Source: Angustibacter sp049994355 (lineage in GTDB: Bacteria > Actinomycetota > Actinomycetes > Actinomycetales > Angustibacteraceae). Taken from it: a DNA stretch of 64,000 nucleotides. The stretch spans positions 4,092,001 through 4,156,000 of the forward strand of contig NZ_CP188257.1 of assembly GCF_049994355.1 (NCBI RefSeq). The letters are read 5' to 3'. Below are positions 34,475 through 42,806 of the stretch, in pieces (within the stretch, counting starts at the first letter, position 1; every line of letters begins with the position of its first letter). The translations under genes were made by a program, and so were the position numbers. The notes beneath the pieces were generated by a model, which worked only from the letters and a program-made list of their open reading frames with translations, did not search any database and was not told the DNA's origin.

Positions 34475-35817
34475 TACGCGGCCCCCTGGCTGACCTGGGT
34501 GCCGCGGACCATCGGTCCGAGCAGCAGGTTGGAGATGTCCGGCATGGCGTCCGGGCTCATTCCCATCGCCGGCGCGAACAACGCGTCCGTGACCGCCTGC
34601 TCGCCCGGCGTCCCGGCGTCCCCGCTCTGCGGGTCGGTGTACGATCCGCCGTCGGTCAGGGACGACGGCAGCGCGCTGCCACTGGAGGCGTTGTAGCTGT
34701 TGCCGGTGCCGTCCGGGATGAAGTCGCCGGTGTACGGGTGCGCCTGCGAGCCGGTCTTGGCCGGCAGCCCCTTGCAGTCCGGCGCGCGGTTCGCGATCCA
34801 CTCCGGCTCCTCGCCGGGCTGGTACGCCCGGCGCTGCGGGACGACCTCGAGGGTGATGTGCAGCGAGCTGTCCCCGAAGGCCTGGTCGATCCGCGGCAGC
34901 CAGCCGGTCAGGCCCTGGGCGAAGCACGCGTAGATCGGCGAGTAGCGCTGCAGCAGAGCGAGAGTGGGCCGGTTGACCCGCCCGACCCGAATGATCCGGT
35001 CCTCGTCCTCGTTCAGCACGGCGGTCGTGGTGTTCGCGAAACCCGTTGTGCCGGCGAGGAAACCGGCCAGCGCGCTCTGCTTCTCGACCAGCGTCCGGCT
35101 GGTCACCGACAGGTTGCCGGCCATCTTGAGCAGGTCCGGTGCGGCGTCCGCGTAGATCGAGGCGACGTCGGCGAGGCCGCTGATGTCCTGCTTCAGGGCG
35201 GGCAGGTTCGGGTTGAACGCGGTCAGGTACCGGTCGGCCAGCACCAGGTTGTCGCCGAGCTGCTGGCCGCGACCCTCCAGCGCAGTGGCCATCGCGTTCA
35301 GCGTGGTGGCCAGCTGCCCGGGCTTGACGGTGCGCAGCAGGGGCAGCAGGTTGTCGAATACCTGCTCGAGCTCGATGGCCACCGAGGTGCGGTCCTGGCC
35401 GATCACGTCGCCGCCCTTCAGCGGGATGCGGGACGGGTCGGCGGGCGGCACCAGGTCGACGTACCGCTCGCCGAACAGGGTCTTGGGCAGCAGCCGGGCG
35501 CTGACGTTGGCCGGGATGGCGCCGACCTGGTCCGGCGCGAGTGCGAGCTGCACCTGGGCGCCGTCCCCGATGTGCGTGATGCTGCGCACCTCGCCGACCA
35601 CCAGCCCGCGGATCTTCACGTCCGAGGTGGTCTGCAGCTGGTTGCCGACGTGGTCCGTCCGGAGCGTCACCAGGGTGACCGGGGTGAACCGCTTCTGGTA
35701 CATCGCGACCGACAGGGTGAGCAGCAGCACGAGCACCAGCAGGAAGGCCACCCCGTACAGGTGCGTGGCGAAGCGCGAGAGGAATCCTCTCGTGGTGGGC
35801 CGGACTGCCATGTGCAC
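34474..35817 (-). CDS. mceA: Mce family protein MceA
   Basis: 447 residues from a GTG at 35817; an ATG two codons later (35811) is equally possible. The GTG is kept because the weak GGGG site upstream is better spaced for it. Membrane helix about 20-40, MCE domain (VTLRTDHVGNQLQTTSDVKIRG), long helical region, then a conserved C-terminal domain with YSPIYACFAQGL and a Ser/Thr/Gly-rich tail. First of six Mce subunits. Confidence 0.85.
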   Translation of the reverse strand: MHMAVRPTTRGFLSRFATHLYGVAFLLVLVLLLTLSVAMYQKRFTPVTLVTLRTDHVGNQLQTTSDVKIRGLVVGEVRSITHIGDGAQVQLALAPDQVGAIPANVSARLLPKTLFGERYVDLVPPADPSRIPLKGGDVIGQDRTSVAIELEQVFDNLLPLLRTVKPGQLATTLNAMATALEGRGQQLGDNLVLADRYLTAFNPNLPALKQDISGLADVASIYADAAPDLLKMAGNLSVTSRTLVEKQSALAGFLAGTTGFANTTTAVLNEDEDRIIRVGRVNRPTLALLQRYSPIYACFAQGLTGWLPRIDQAFGDSSLHITLEVVPQRRAYQPGEEPEWIANRAPDCKGLPAKTGSQAHPYTGDFIPDGTGNSYNASSGSALPSSLTDGGSYTDPQSGDAGTPGEQAVTDALFAPAMGMSPDAMPDISNLLLGPMVRGTQVSQGAA

Positions 35818-35822
35818 GGTCG

Positions 35823-36671
35823 CTACCCCGCGATCCGCACGGTCGTGGTGGCGCCCCAGATCGCCAGGGACAGGAAGAAGTCGATGATGTTGATCGCCAC
35901 GATGGACGTCCGGACGGCGTTGCCGACCGCCACCCCGACACCGGCCGGGCCGCCGCTGGCGGTGTAGCCGTAGTAGCAGTGGATCAGGATGATCACGACG
36001 GCGAACACCAGCACCTTGCCGAACGACCAGAGCACGTCGCCCGGCGGCAGGAACAGGTGGAAGTAGTGGTCGTAGGTGCCCTTGGACTGGCCGAAGTACT
36101 CGGTGGTGATGAACCGGGTGGCGAAGTACGAGGACAGCAGCCCGACCACGTACAGCGGCATGACCGCGACGAAGCCGGCGATCATCCGGGTGGTCACCAG
36201 GAACGGAACGCTCGGCAGGCCCATCACCTCGAGGGCGTCCACCTCCTCGCTGATCCGCATGGCACCGAGCTGGGCGGTGAAGCCGCAGCCGACGGTGGCG
36301 GCGAGCGCCAGTCCGGCGACCAGCGGGGCGATCTCGCGGGTGTTGAAGTAGGCGGAGATGAAGCCGGTGAAGGCGCCGGTGCCCAGCTGGTTCAGCGCGC
36401 TGTACCCCTGCAGGCCGACCTCGGTGCCGGTGAAGAACGCCAGAAAGGTGATCACGCCGACGGTGCCGCCGATGACCGACAGCGCGCCGGTGCCGAGGCT
36501 CACCTCGGCCAGCAGCCGCATGACCTCCTTCCGGTAGCGGCGCAGCGTGCGCGGCGTCCAGGCCAGCGAGCGCACGTAGAAGCGCAGCTGGCCGCCGAGG
36601 CTGTCCAGTCCTGCGACCGGCTTGCGGGCGGTGTCTGCGACCTTGGTCCCGATGGTTGCCATGGCCGTCAC
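35823..36671 (-). CDS. yrbEB: YrbE/MlaE-type permease B of the Mce transporter
   Basis: 282 residues with five or six membrane helices. The family region MRISEEVDALEVMGLPSVPFLV contains the conserved EEVDALEVMG that contacts the ATPase. The GTG at 36671 overlaps the upstream permease stop by four bases (GTGA). It forms the membrane channel with its partner permease and the MlaF-like ATPase. Confidence 0.88.
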   Translation of the reverse strand: MTAMATIGTKVADTARKPVAGLDSLGGQLRFYVRSLAWTPRTLRRYRKEVMRLLAEVSLGTGALSVIGGTVGVITFLAFFTGTEVGLQGYSALNQLGTGAFTGFISAYFNTREIAPLVAGLALAATVGCGFTAQLGAMRISEEVDALEVMGLPSVPFLVTTRMIAGFVAVMPLYVVGLLSSYFATRFITTEYFGQSKGTYDHYFHLFLPPGDVLWSFGKVLVFAVVIILIHCYYGYTASGGPAGVGVAVGNAVRTSIVAINIIDFFLSLAIWGATTTVRIAG

Positions 36672-37441
36672 CCGAGCTTCTGCGGGACGACCTGGAAGTA
36701 CACGGCCGTCAGGACGAAGTTGACGACGAACAGCAGCATGAAGGTGATGACGACGGACTGGTTGACCGCGTCGCCCACCCCCTTCGGGCCGCCGCCGGCG
36801 GTGAGCCCCTTGTAGGAGGCGACGATTGCCGCGATGGCACCGAAGATCAGCGCCTTGACCTCGCCGGAGCCCAGGTCGGCCACCTGCGCGAGGGCGGTGA
36901 ACGACGCGAGGTACGCGCCCGGCGTCCCGCCCTGCAGGACGACGTTGAAGAAGTAGCCGCCGATGACGCCGACCACCGAGACCAGGCCGTTGAGCAGCAG
37001 CGCGACCAGCATCGAGGCGAGCACCCGCGGCACGACCAGCCGCTGGATCGGGCTGATCCCGAGCACCTCCATGGCGTCGATCTCCTCCCGGATCTTGCGT
37101 GATCCCAGGTCCGCACAGATCGCTGAGCCCCCTGCGCCCGCGATCAGCAGTGCCGTGACGATCGGGCTGGCCTCGCGGATGATCGCCAGCACCGAGGCGG
37201 CGCCGGTGTAGGACTGCGCACCGAGCTGGCGGGTCAGCGTGCCGAGCTGCAGGGCGATGACCGCACCGAACGGGATGGAGACCAACGCGGTCGGCAGGAT
37301 CGTGACGCTGGCGATGAACCAGGCCTGCTGGATGAACTCCTTGCCCTGGAAGGGCCGGCGCGGCAGCGCGCGCAGCACGTCGAGGGTGAGGGCGAAAAGG
37401 TTCCCGCTCTGTCGCATCGCACCGACCGCCGGGTCGCTCAC
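36668..37441 (-). CDS. yrbEA: YrbE/MlaE-type permease A of the Mce transporter
   Basis: 257 residues from a GTG at 37441 that overlaps the ATPase stop (GTGA). Conserved KIREEIDAMEVLGISPIQRL plus multiple membrane helices. Pairs with the next gene as the permease heterodimer. Confidence 0.88.
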   Translation of the reverse strand: MSDPAVGAMRQSGNLFALTLDVLRALPRRPFQGKEFIQQAWFIASVTILPTALVSIPFGAVIALQLGTLTRQLGAQSYTGAASVLAIIREASPIVTALLIAGAGGSAICADLGSRKIREEIDAMEVLGISPIQRLVVPRVLASMLVALLLNGLVSVVGVIGGYFFNVVLQGGTPGAYLASFTALAQVADLGSGEVKALIFGAIAAIVASYKGLTAGGGPKGVGDAVNQSVVITFMLLFVVNFVLTAVYFQVVPQKLG

Positions 37442-38409
37442 GAGGCCACCTCGTCGCGGGTGCGGGCCCGGTCGGCGCCGAGGTTGGCGAAGGAGCCGGG
37501 CGGCGGGACGACGCCGTTGTCCCGGCACCAGGCGCCCGGCTCGCGCTGGTGGCGGCGCAGGGCGCCGGAGCTCGTCGTGAGCTGCTCGGGGATCGGCGGC
37601 AGCGGGGGCAGCTCCTGGCCGGACTCGGCGGCCAGCTCGTCGGCGTCCTTCTCCTCGCTCATCCCGATCGGACCGACCCGCTGGGCGTTCAGGAACTGCC
37701 GGACGACGGGCTCCTCGCTGCTGAGCAGCATCTCGCGGGGCCCGAACATCGCCAGGTGCCGGTGGTAGAGCAGGCCGATGTTGTCCGGCACCGTGCGAGC
37801 GGTGTTGATGTCGTGGGTGACGATCAGGAACGTGGCGTCGATCTGCGCGTTGAGGTCGACGATCAGCTGGTTCAGGTACGCGGTGCGCACCGGGTCCAGC
37901 CCGGAGTCGGGCTCGTCGAACAGGATGATCTCGGGGTCGAGGACCAGCGCGCGGGCCAGGCCGGCCCGCTTGCGCATGCCGCCGGAGATCTCGCCGGGCA
38001 GCTTCGCCTCGGCGCCCTGCAGCCCGACCAGCTCGATCTTCTCGTGCACGAGCGAGCGGATGTCGGACTCGGACTTCCTGGTGTGCTCGCGCAGCGGGAA
38101 GGCGATGTTGTCGAACAGGCTCATCGAGCCGAACAGGGCGCCGTCCTGGAACAGCACGCCGAAGAGCTTGCGGATCTCGTAGAGGTCGTGCTCGCGCAGG
38201 GTGACGACGTCCTGGCCCTCGATGGTGATCGACCCGCGGTCCGGCTTGAGCAGCCCGACAAGGGTCTTCAGGAAGACCGACTTGCCGGTGCCGGAGGGCC
38301 CGAGCATGACGGAGATCTCCCCCGCGGGCAGGGTGAGCGACACGTCCTGCCAGATGGTCTGCGGACCGAAGGACTTGGTCAGTCCCTCGACGCGGATCTC
38401 GACTCCCAC
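37438..38409 (-). CDS. ABC transporter ATPase of the Mce system (MlaF/Mkl-like)
   Basis: 323 residues. Walker A GPSGTGKS at 37-44, signature ISGGM at 141-145, Walker B IILFDEP at 161-167, and the switch histidine His199. A ~70-residue C-terminal extension, acidic then Pro-rich, is typical of Mkl-like ATPases. In M. tuberculosis mkl lies near rplJL and rpoB but apart from mce genes; here the ATPase heads the whole operon. GTG start at 38409 with a GAGGGG site that falls inside a perfect palindrome. Confidence 0.9.
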   Translation of the reverse strand: MGVEIRVEGLTKSFGPQTIWQDVSLTLPAGEISVMLGPSGTGKSVFLKTLVGLLKPDRGSITIEGQDVVTLREHDLYEIRKLFGVLFQDGALFGSMSLFDNIAFPLREHTRKSESDIRSLVHEKIELVGLQGAEAKLPGEISGGMRKRAGLARALVLDPEIILFDEPDSGLDPVRTAYLNQLIVDLNAQIDATFLIVTHDINTARTVPDNIGLLYHRHLAMFGPREMLLSSEEPVVRQFLNAQRVGPIGMSEEKDADELAAESGQELPPLPPIPEQLTTSSGALRRHQREPGAWCRDNGVVPPPGSFANLGADRARTRDEVAS

Positions 38410-38416
38410 GTTCCAC

Positions 38417-38432
38417 CCCTCACCGGTGAGGG
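38417..38432. promoter_or_regulatory. Perfect 16-bp palindrome at the Mce operon start
   Basis: CCCTCACCGGTGAGGG, fully self-complementary, lies 8-23 bases upstream of the ATPase start codon. Its arm contains the ribosome-binding GAGGGG on the minus strand. It could be an operator for a dimeric repressor or an RNA stem that hides the ribosome site. Confidence 0.5.
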
Positions 38433-38489
38433 CACCACCTGCAGGTCGCAGGGCGGTGCACCGTGCTCAACGAGCGGGTGGAGCGGAGG

Positions 38490-39491
38490 TTACGGGCGGG
38501 TCGTCAGGACGATCTTGCCGCGCACCTGGCCGTCCTGGAGCTGACGGATGGCCGCGGCGGCCTCGGCCAGCGGGAAGGTCCGGTCGAGCGCGGGCCTGAC
38601 CTTGCCCGCTTCGACGAGCTCGCTGAGTGCGAGCAGGTCCTCGTGGTTCTCGCTGGCGATGAACGTGCCCAGCTTCTGGCCGACGAACAGCGACAGCACC
38701 AGGGCGCGCAGCTGGCGGTCGGTGCCGCCGAGCCAGCGACCGTCCGTCTCGCCACCGACGATGACCAGCGTCCCGGTGCCGGTCAGCGCCCGCCGCAGGC
38801 GGGTCAGCGAGGAGTTGCCGCCGACGTCCAGCACGACGTCGTACTGCTGCTGGCCATCCGCGAAGTCGTCGACGCGGTAGTCCAGGACGTGGTCGGCGCC
38901 GAGCGAGCGGACGAGGTCGGTCTTCGCGGCGCTGCACACGCCGGTCACCTCGCCGCCGAACGCCTTGGCCAGCTGGACGACGTAGCCGCCGACGCCGCCG
39001 GACGCGCCGATGACCAGCACGCGCGCGCCGGGCCGCACCTGCGCGCGGTCGCGCACGGCCTGCAGCGCGGTCAGGCCGGAGACGGGCAATGCCGCGGCCT
39101 GCTCGAAGGTCAGCCCGGCCGGTTTGGGCGCGAGCTTGGTCTCGTTGGCGCTGGCGTACTGCGCGAACGAGCCCTGTGCGATGCCGAACACCTCGTCGCC
39201 CGGACGGAACCGGGTCACCGCGGCGCCGACCTGGTCGACCACACCCGCGACGTCCGACCCGAGGACGAGGTTCTTGGGTGCCCGCACGCCGTAGCCGGCC
39301 AGCCGGATCGGGTACGGCAGACCCGTCATCACGTGCACGACGCCGCGGTCGACCCCGGCCGCCACCACCCGGACGAGGACCTCGTCGGCCGCGACCTGCG
39401 GGCGAGGGACGTCACGGAGCTCGACGCTCTCGACCGAGCCGTAGCGATCGCGGACGACAGCCTGCATCTGGGTCTTCTGGACGGTGGTCAT
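38490..39491 (-). CDS. NAD(P)-dependent alcohol dehydrogenase / quinone oxidoreductase (MDR family)
   Basis: 333 residues. GroES-like domain up to ~120, then a Rossmann domain with GASGGVGG at 162-169. There are no zinc ligands of the classical alcohol dehydrogenases, which points to a quinone-oxidoreductase-like member. It is divergent from the TetR-family gene, and their shared 92-base region holds two copies of a palindromic site, so the TetR protein probably represses it. Natural substrate unknown. Confidence 0.85.
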   Translation of the reverse strand: MTTVQKTQMQAVVRDRYGSVESVELRDVPRPQVAADEVLVRVVAAGVDRGVVHVMTGLPYPIRLAGYGVRAPKNLVLGSDVAGVVDQVGAAVTRFRPGDEVFGIAQGSFAQYASANETKLAPKPAGLTFEQAAALPVSGLTALQAVRDRAQVRPGARVLVIGASGGVGGYVVQLAKAFGGEVTGVCSAAKTDLVRSLGADHVLDYRVDDFADGQQQYDVVLDVGGNSSLTRLRRALTGTGTLVIVGGETDGRWLGGTDRQLRALVLSLFVGQKLGTFIASENHEDLLALSELVEAGKVRPALDRTFPLAEAAAAIRQLQDGQVRGKIVLTTRP

Positions 39492-39509
39492 GATGACTCC
39501 CCTATCTGA

Positions 39510-39535
39510 CTTACGTTGTATGCTTACGTCGTAAG
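39510..39535. promoter_or_regulatory. Tandem palindromic operator between the oxidoreductase and tetR genes
   Basis: A perfect 13-bp palindrome CTTACGTCGTAAG (39523-39535) is directly preceded by a degenerate copy CTTACGTTGTATG (39510-39522). The 13-bp spacing places two repressor dimers side by side, as is common for TetR-family sites. Confidence 0.6.
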
Positions 39536-39583
39536 GTAGCCTGGTTCACGCACGCTGTCCACCCCCGACGACGAGGACGCAAC

Positions 39584-40243
39584 ATGACGACCGACCGGAC
39601 GCCGGCGCCGCGACGAGCGGCGCTGACCCGCGAGCGCGTGCTGCGGGCCGCCATCGAGCTGGCCGATGAAAGCGGGCTGGGGGCGTTGACGATGCGCCGG
39701 CTCGGCCAGCAGCTCGGGGTGGAGGCGATGTCTCTCTACAACCACGTCAAGAGCAAGGACGACATCCTCGACGGCATGGTCGACCTCGTGCTCGGCGACA
39801 TCGACGTGCCCCGGACCGGCACCCCCTGGCAGCCGGCCATGCGCCGCCGGGCCATCTCGGCGCACGAGGTCCTGCTCGCACACCCGTGGGCCGCGATGCA
39901 GATCATGTCGCGCTTCAACATCGGGCTGGGCATGACCCGCTACCTCGACGCGACGCTCGGCCGGCTGCTGGAGGGCGGCTTCACCATTCCGGGAGCGCTG
40001 GACGCCTGGCACGCCCTGGACAGCCACATCTACGGCTTCACCCTGCAGCAGCTCAGCCTGCCGTTCGAGGCCGACGCGGCGCCTCAGGTCTCCGCCGACG
40101 TCCTAGGGTCACTGGACGCGGCCACGTACCCGCACGTGGTCGGCGTCATCACCCACGTCATGCGTTCGGGGCGAGTCGAGGACTTCGAGTTCGGGCTCGA
40201 CCTCATCCTGGACGGCCTCGAGCGGACCCTGCGGGCGACCTGA
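39584..40243 (+). CDS. TetR/AcrR-family repressor
   Basis: 219 residues. The N-terminal HTH (about 14-60) shows the pattern LTMRRLGQQLGVEAMSLYNH VKSK. The C-terminal domain resembles the TetR_C ligand-binding domain, with an Ala/His-rich core. ATG at 39584 preceded by GACGAGGACGC. It probably controls itself and the divergent oxidoreductase through the double palindrome between them. Inducer unknown. Confidence 0.85.
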   Translation: MTTDRTPAPRRAALTRERVLRAAIELADESGLGALTMRRLGQQLGVEAMSLYNHVKSKDDILDGMVDLVLGDIDVPRTGTPWQPAMRRRAISAHEVLLAHPWAAMQIMSRFNIGLGMTRYLDATLGRLLEGGFTIPGALDAWHALDSHIYGFTLQQLSLPFEADAAPQVSADVLGSLDAATYPHVVGVITHVMRSGRVEDFEFGLDLILDGLERTLRAT

Positions 40244-40288
40244 GCGAGCCCTCGCACGTGCCGCCCCTTGCTGGCGAACACCGCCTGC

Positions 40289-40305
40289 GGCCGGGCAGCC
40301 CGGCC
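40289..40305 (+). terminator. Hairpin after the tetR gene
   Basis: GGCCGGG and CCCGGCC with a CAG loop, 46 bases after the tetR stop. No T-tract. It separates tetR from the AT-rich start of the next module. Confidence 0.4.
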
Positions 40306-40430
40306 ACCTAGCCCGAAGATAATCGAAGTCATGACTATTCTTATTGGGTGAAAAAGAGAGTAAGAAGGTGTCTTATGATCCACTCAGCGTAGGATTACCT
40401 CTGGTTATCTTCTCGACACCTGAGGACGTG

Positions 40431-40919
40431 ATGGTTGTGGCCCGCACCGTGAGTACGCCACGCGCGCGGGGGCGTGCCCGCACCGCGCTGGACCGTCGCT
40501 TCGACCAGTTGCGTCCGGCGCTGCCGTTGGCGCAGCGACCGAGGGAGGGCTGGATCCGTACGCTGCGCGAGGCTCTCGGGATGAGCGCTGCCGAGCTCGG
40601 GCGCCGAATGGAGGTCGGTCCGAACGCTGTCATCAAGCTAGAGGCAGGTGAACGCGCCAACCGCATCACGCTGGGCTCCCTAGAGCGCGCAGCGGAAGCG
40701 CTGGGTTGCGACCTCGTCTACGTCATGGTTCCGCGGCAGTCGTTGGATGAGATGGTCGACCGCCAGGCCGCATCTGTCGTCGGCGCCACGCTTGCGGCCG
40801 TGGGTCACACGATGCTTCTGGAAGACCAGCAGGTCTCGGGTGCCGTCAGTGACGAGCAGTTCGGTGAGCAGGTCCGCGAGGTGCGGGACCAGCCCGGGCT
40901 CTGGGCGGATGTCTACTAG
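40431..40919 (+). CDS. Mobile mystery protein A (HTH antitoxin-like regulator)
   Basis: 162 residues from the ATG at 40431, which has GAGG five bases upstream. An Xre-type helix-turn-helix spans about 43-98, with WIRTLREALGMSAAELGRRM and VIKLEAGERANRITLGSLER. This resembles the family named mobile mystery protein A, which is always found with the Fic-domain partner. It probably represses the pair and may neutralise its partner. The ~90 bases upstream are unusually A+T-rich for this genome, a sign of acquired DNA. An earlier ATG at 40344 lies inside that region and has no ribosome site. Confidence 0.75.
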   Translation: MVVARTVSTPRARGRARTALDRRFDQLRPALPLAQRPREGWIRTLREALGMSAAELGRRMEVGPNAVIKLEAGERANRITLGSLERAAEALGCDLVYVMVPRQSLDEMVDRQAASVVGATLAAVGHTMLLEDQQVSGAVSDEQFGEQVREVRDQPGLWADVY

Positions 40920-41538
40920 CAATGCCCCGCGCGACCACCAGGGCATTGACGCTCTCGAGGTTGCCGGTGCCACCCCGCTCACTCCGGACGAGCTCGAAGA
41001 TCTCATTCCCAGCTACCTCGTCACCCGTGACGAGCTCAATGCCGCCGAGCAGCAGAACATCAGCCGCGCGCTCACTTCGAGCAGGTGGCGCCGGCGGTTC
41101 GAACCCCTACAACTACTGGACGATCTGGTGGCTCGCGACCTGCACAAGGACCCGTTCGGTGAGGTGTGGAGGTGGGCTGGCCGCTATCGCCGGACCGAGC
41201 GCAACATCGGAGTCGACCCGACCCGCGTCGCATTGGACGTGCGTTCCCTCATGGAGAACGCCCGGTACTGGTTCGCGCCCGATTCGACTATGCCCGTCGA
41301 CGAGGCCGGCGCCATGTTCCATCACCGCCTCGTCCAGATCCACCCGTTCCCCAATGGCAACGGCCGACACTCACGCGCGATGACCGACCTGCTGTTGCAG
41401 TCAGCAGGCATCGACCGATTTACCTGGGGACGGGTAAGCCTCGTCGAGTCCGGTCAGACTCGAGGGTGGTACATGAGCGCCCTGCACGCTGCCGACGGAG
41501 GGAACTACGGACCTCTGAACGAGTTCGTCCGATCCTGA
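40909..41538 (+). CDS. Mobile mystery protein B (Fic-domain protein)
   Basis: 209 residues. The Fic catalytic motif is intact: HPFPNGNGRHSR at 145-156, with catalytic His145 and the phosphate-binding Asn-Gly-Asn-Gly-Arg. Fic proteins usually transfer AMP (or another nucleotide or phosphate group) to a target protein. No inhibitory (S/T)xxxE(G/N) helix is evident by eye, so control may come from the HTH partner. The start overlaps the partner stop by 11 bases, implying coupled translation. It ends six bases from the convergent ketopantoate-reductase-like gene. Confidence 0.8.
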   Translation: MSTSNAPRDHQGIDALEVAGATPLTPDELEDLIPSYLVTRDELNAAEQQNISRALTSSRWRRRFEPLQLLDDLVARDLHKDPFGEVWRWAGRYRRTERNIGVDPTRVALDVRSLMENARYWFAPDSTMPVDEAGAMFHHRLVQIHPFPNGNGRHSRAMTDLLLQSAGIDRFTWGRVSLVESGQTRGWYMSALHAADGGNYGPLNEFVRS

Positions 41539-41544
41539 GGCACG

Positions 41545-42561
41545 TCAGCGAAGGCTGAGCGCCGCCCGCAGCTCGCCGAGCGTCAGGGAGCCGGGTCCTT
41601 TGCCTCCGGACGTCGCCTGCCGCACCAGCGCCTGGACGGCGGCGTTGAGCGGGGCGTGTCCACCGTGGGCCCGGGCGATCGCCGCGATCTCGCCGTTGAG
41701 GTAGTCCGCCTCGTTCGAGTCGCTGCCTCGCGCCAGCGACTGCCAGGTCGAACCACCCATCAGCGCAGGCTCACCGGGAACGACCTGGTCCGCGAACAGG
41801 TCCCTGCGCCAGTCGTCCTCCTCCTGCGCACTCGCGTACTCGATGCCGGCCTGCGCGAGCACGGCGGCTCCCTCCTCGCGCAGTCGAGCCGAGACCGCGC
41901 CGGCGCCCTCGACGCCGGGACCGACCAGCGCCTGCACGGCATTGCCGAGGTTCGTCAACAGCTTGCGGTACTTCCAGCGCATGACGTCCTCGACCACGTG
42001 CACCTCGAAGTCCGCCGCCTCGAGATCCGCGGCGACGGCGTCCAGGGGGTCCGCTTCGCGGCCGACCGGCACGGGTCCGACAATCAGCACCCCAGTCCGT
42101 GGTGCGATCCGGACGAACACCTCGCCAGGCTGCAGGCTGACCGAAGGCAGCCACACGCACACGCCGAACACCCGGTCGAAGTACCGCTGGGCGATCTGCT
42201 CGGCCGCGACACCGTTGAGCGCCAGCAGCACCGGCAGCCGCTCGCGTGCGGTCCCGACCAGCTGCTCGCCGTCGAACACCGGGGCGTCCACCCACTCGCG
42301 CAGCGCCGCCTCGACCTGCTGGGTCTTCGTGGCGACGAGCAGGACGTCATCCGGGCGCAGCCGCGCGTCGGCAGGCGAGCGCGCGACGTCCACGCCGACG
42401 ACGAGGTCCTGGTCGGGCGTCCGCAGGTGGATCCCGAGGTGCTCGATCATGTCGGCTCGTTCGCCGCGGGCCACCAGCACGACCCGTACGCGGAGCTGCT
42501 GGGCCAGCCTGGCGGCGATCGCGCCACCGATCGCGCCGGCGCCGATCACGACGTACCGCAT
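41545..42561 (-). CDS. Ketopantoate reductase-like (ApbA/PanE family) protein
   Basis: 338 residues from the ATG at 42561, with a strong AGGAGGTGGC just upstream. The Rossmann nucleotide site is GAGAIGG at 7-13, and the C-terminal ketopantoate-reductase domain contains KYRKLLTNLGNAVQAL. The family reduces 2-dehydropantoate for CoA synthesis, but many genomes carry paralogues with other substrates. No panB/panC is nearby, so I give no symbol. Confidence 0.8.
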   Translation of the reverse strand: MRYVVIGAGAIGGAIAARLAQQLRVRVVLVARGERADMIEHLGIHLRTPDQDLVVGVDVARSPADARLRPDDVLLVATKTQQVEAALREWVDAPVFDGEQLVGTARERLPVLLALNGVAAEQIAQRYFDRVFGVCVWLPSVSLQPGEVFVRIAPRTGVLIVGPVPVGREADPLDAVAADLEAADFEVHVVEDVMRWKYRKLLTNLGNAVQALVGPGVEGAGAVSARLREEGAAVLAQAGIEYASAQEEDDWRRDLFADQVVPGEPALMGGSTWQSLARGSDSNEADYLNGEIAAIARAHGGHAPLNAAVQALVRQATSGGKGPGSLTLGELRAALSLR

Positions 42562-42730
42562 GCCACCTCCTGGGTCGGTCCGCCCATCCTGCCGGTGCGC
42601 CATGGTCCGCCCGCCGATGGGTGCGGCCTATCGGTGCGGGCTGTCCACGGGTGATCACCCCGGTCCTGCCCACACCGATCCGCGCACCACCCACGGAGGC
42701 ACAGGCGCCGCGAGCAGGAAGCCACGGCGC

Positions 42731-42776
42731 AAAAGCGAGCCAGGGCCGACCCGGCGTACCGGATCGGCCCTGGCTC
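42731..42776 (-). terminator. rplJ-rplL intrinsic terminator
   Basis: Thirteen-base perfect arms GAGCCAGGGCCGA (42737-42749) and TCGGCCCTGGCTC (42764-42776). On the transcribed minus strand a GCTTTTGC tract follows. It lies 30 bases after the rplL stop. One of the few classical terminators with a U-run in this window. Confidence 0.85.
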
Positions 42777-42806
42777 AGGGTGCTCAGCGAGTCGCCGAGC
42801 GGGAGG

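Noticed and set aside
40344..40430. Upstream ATG for mobile mystery protein A at 40344
   Set aside because: It has no ribosome site and lies in A+T-rich leader-like DNA; the ATG at 40431 has GAGG at good spacing.
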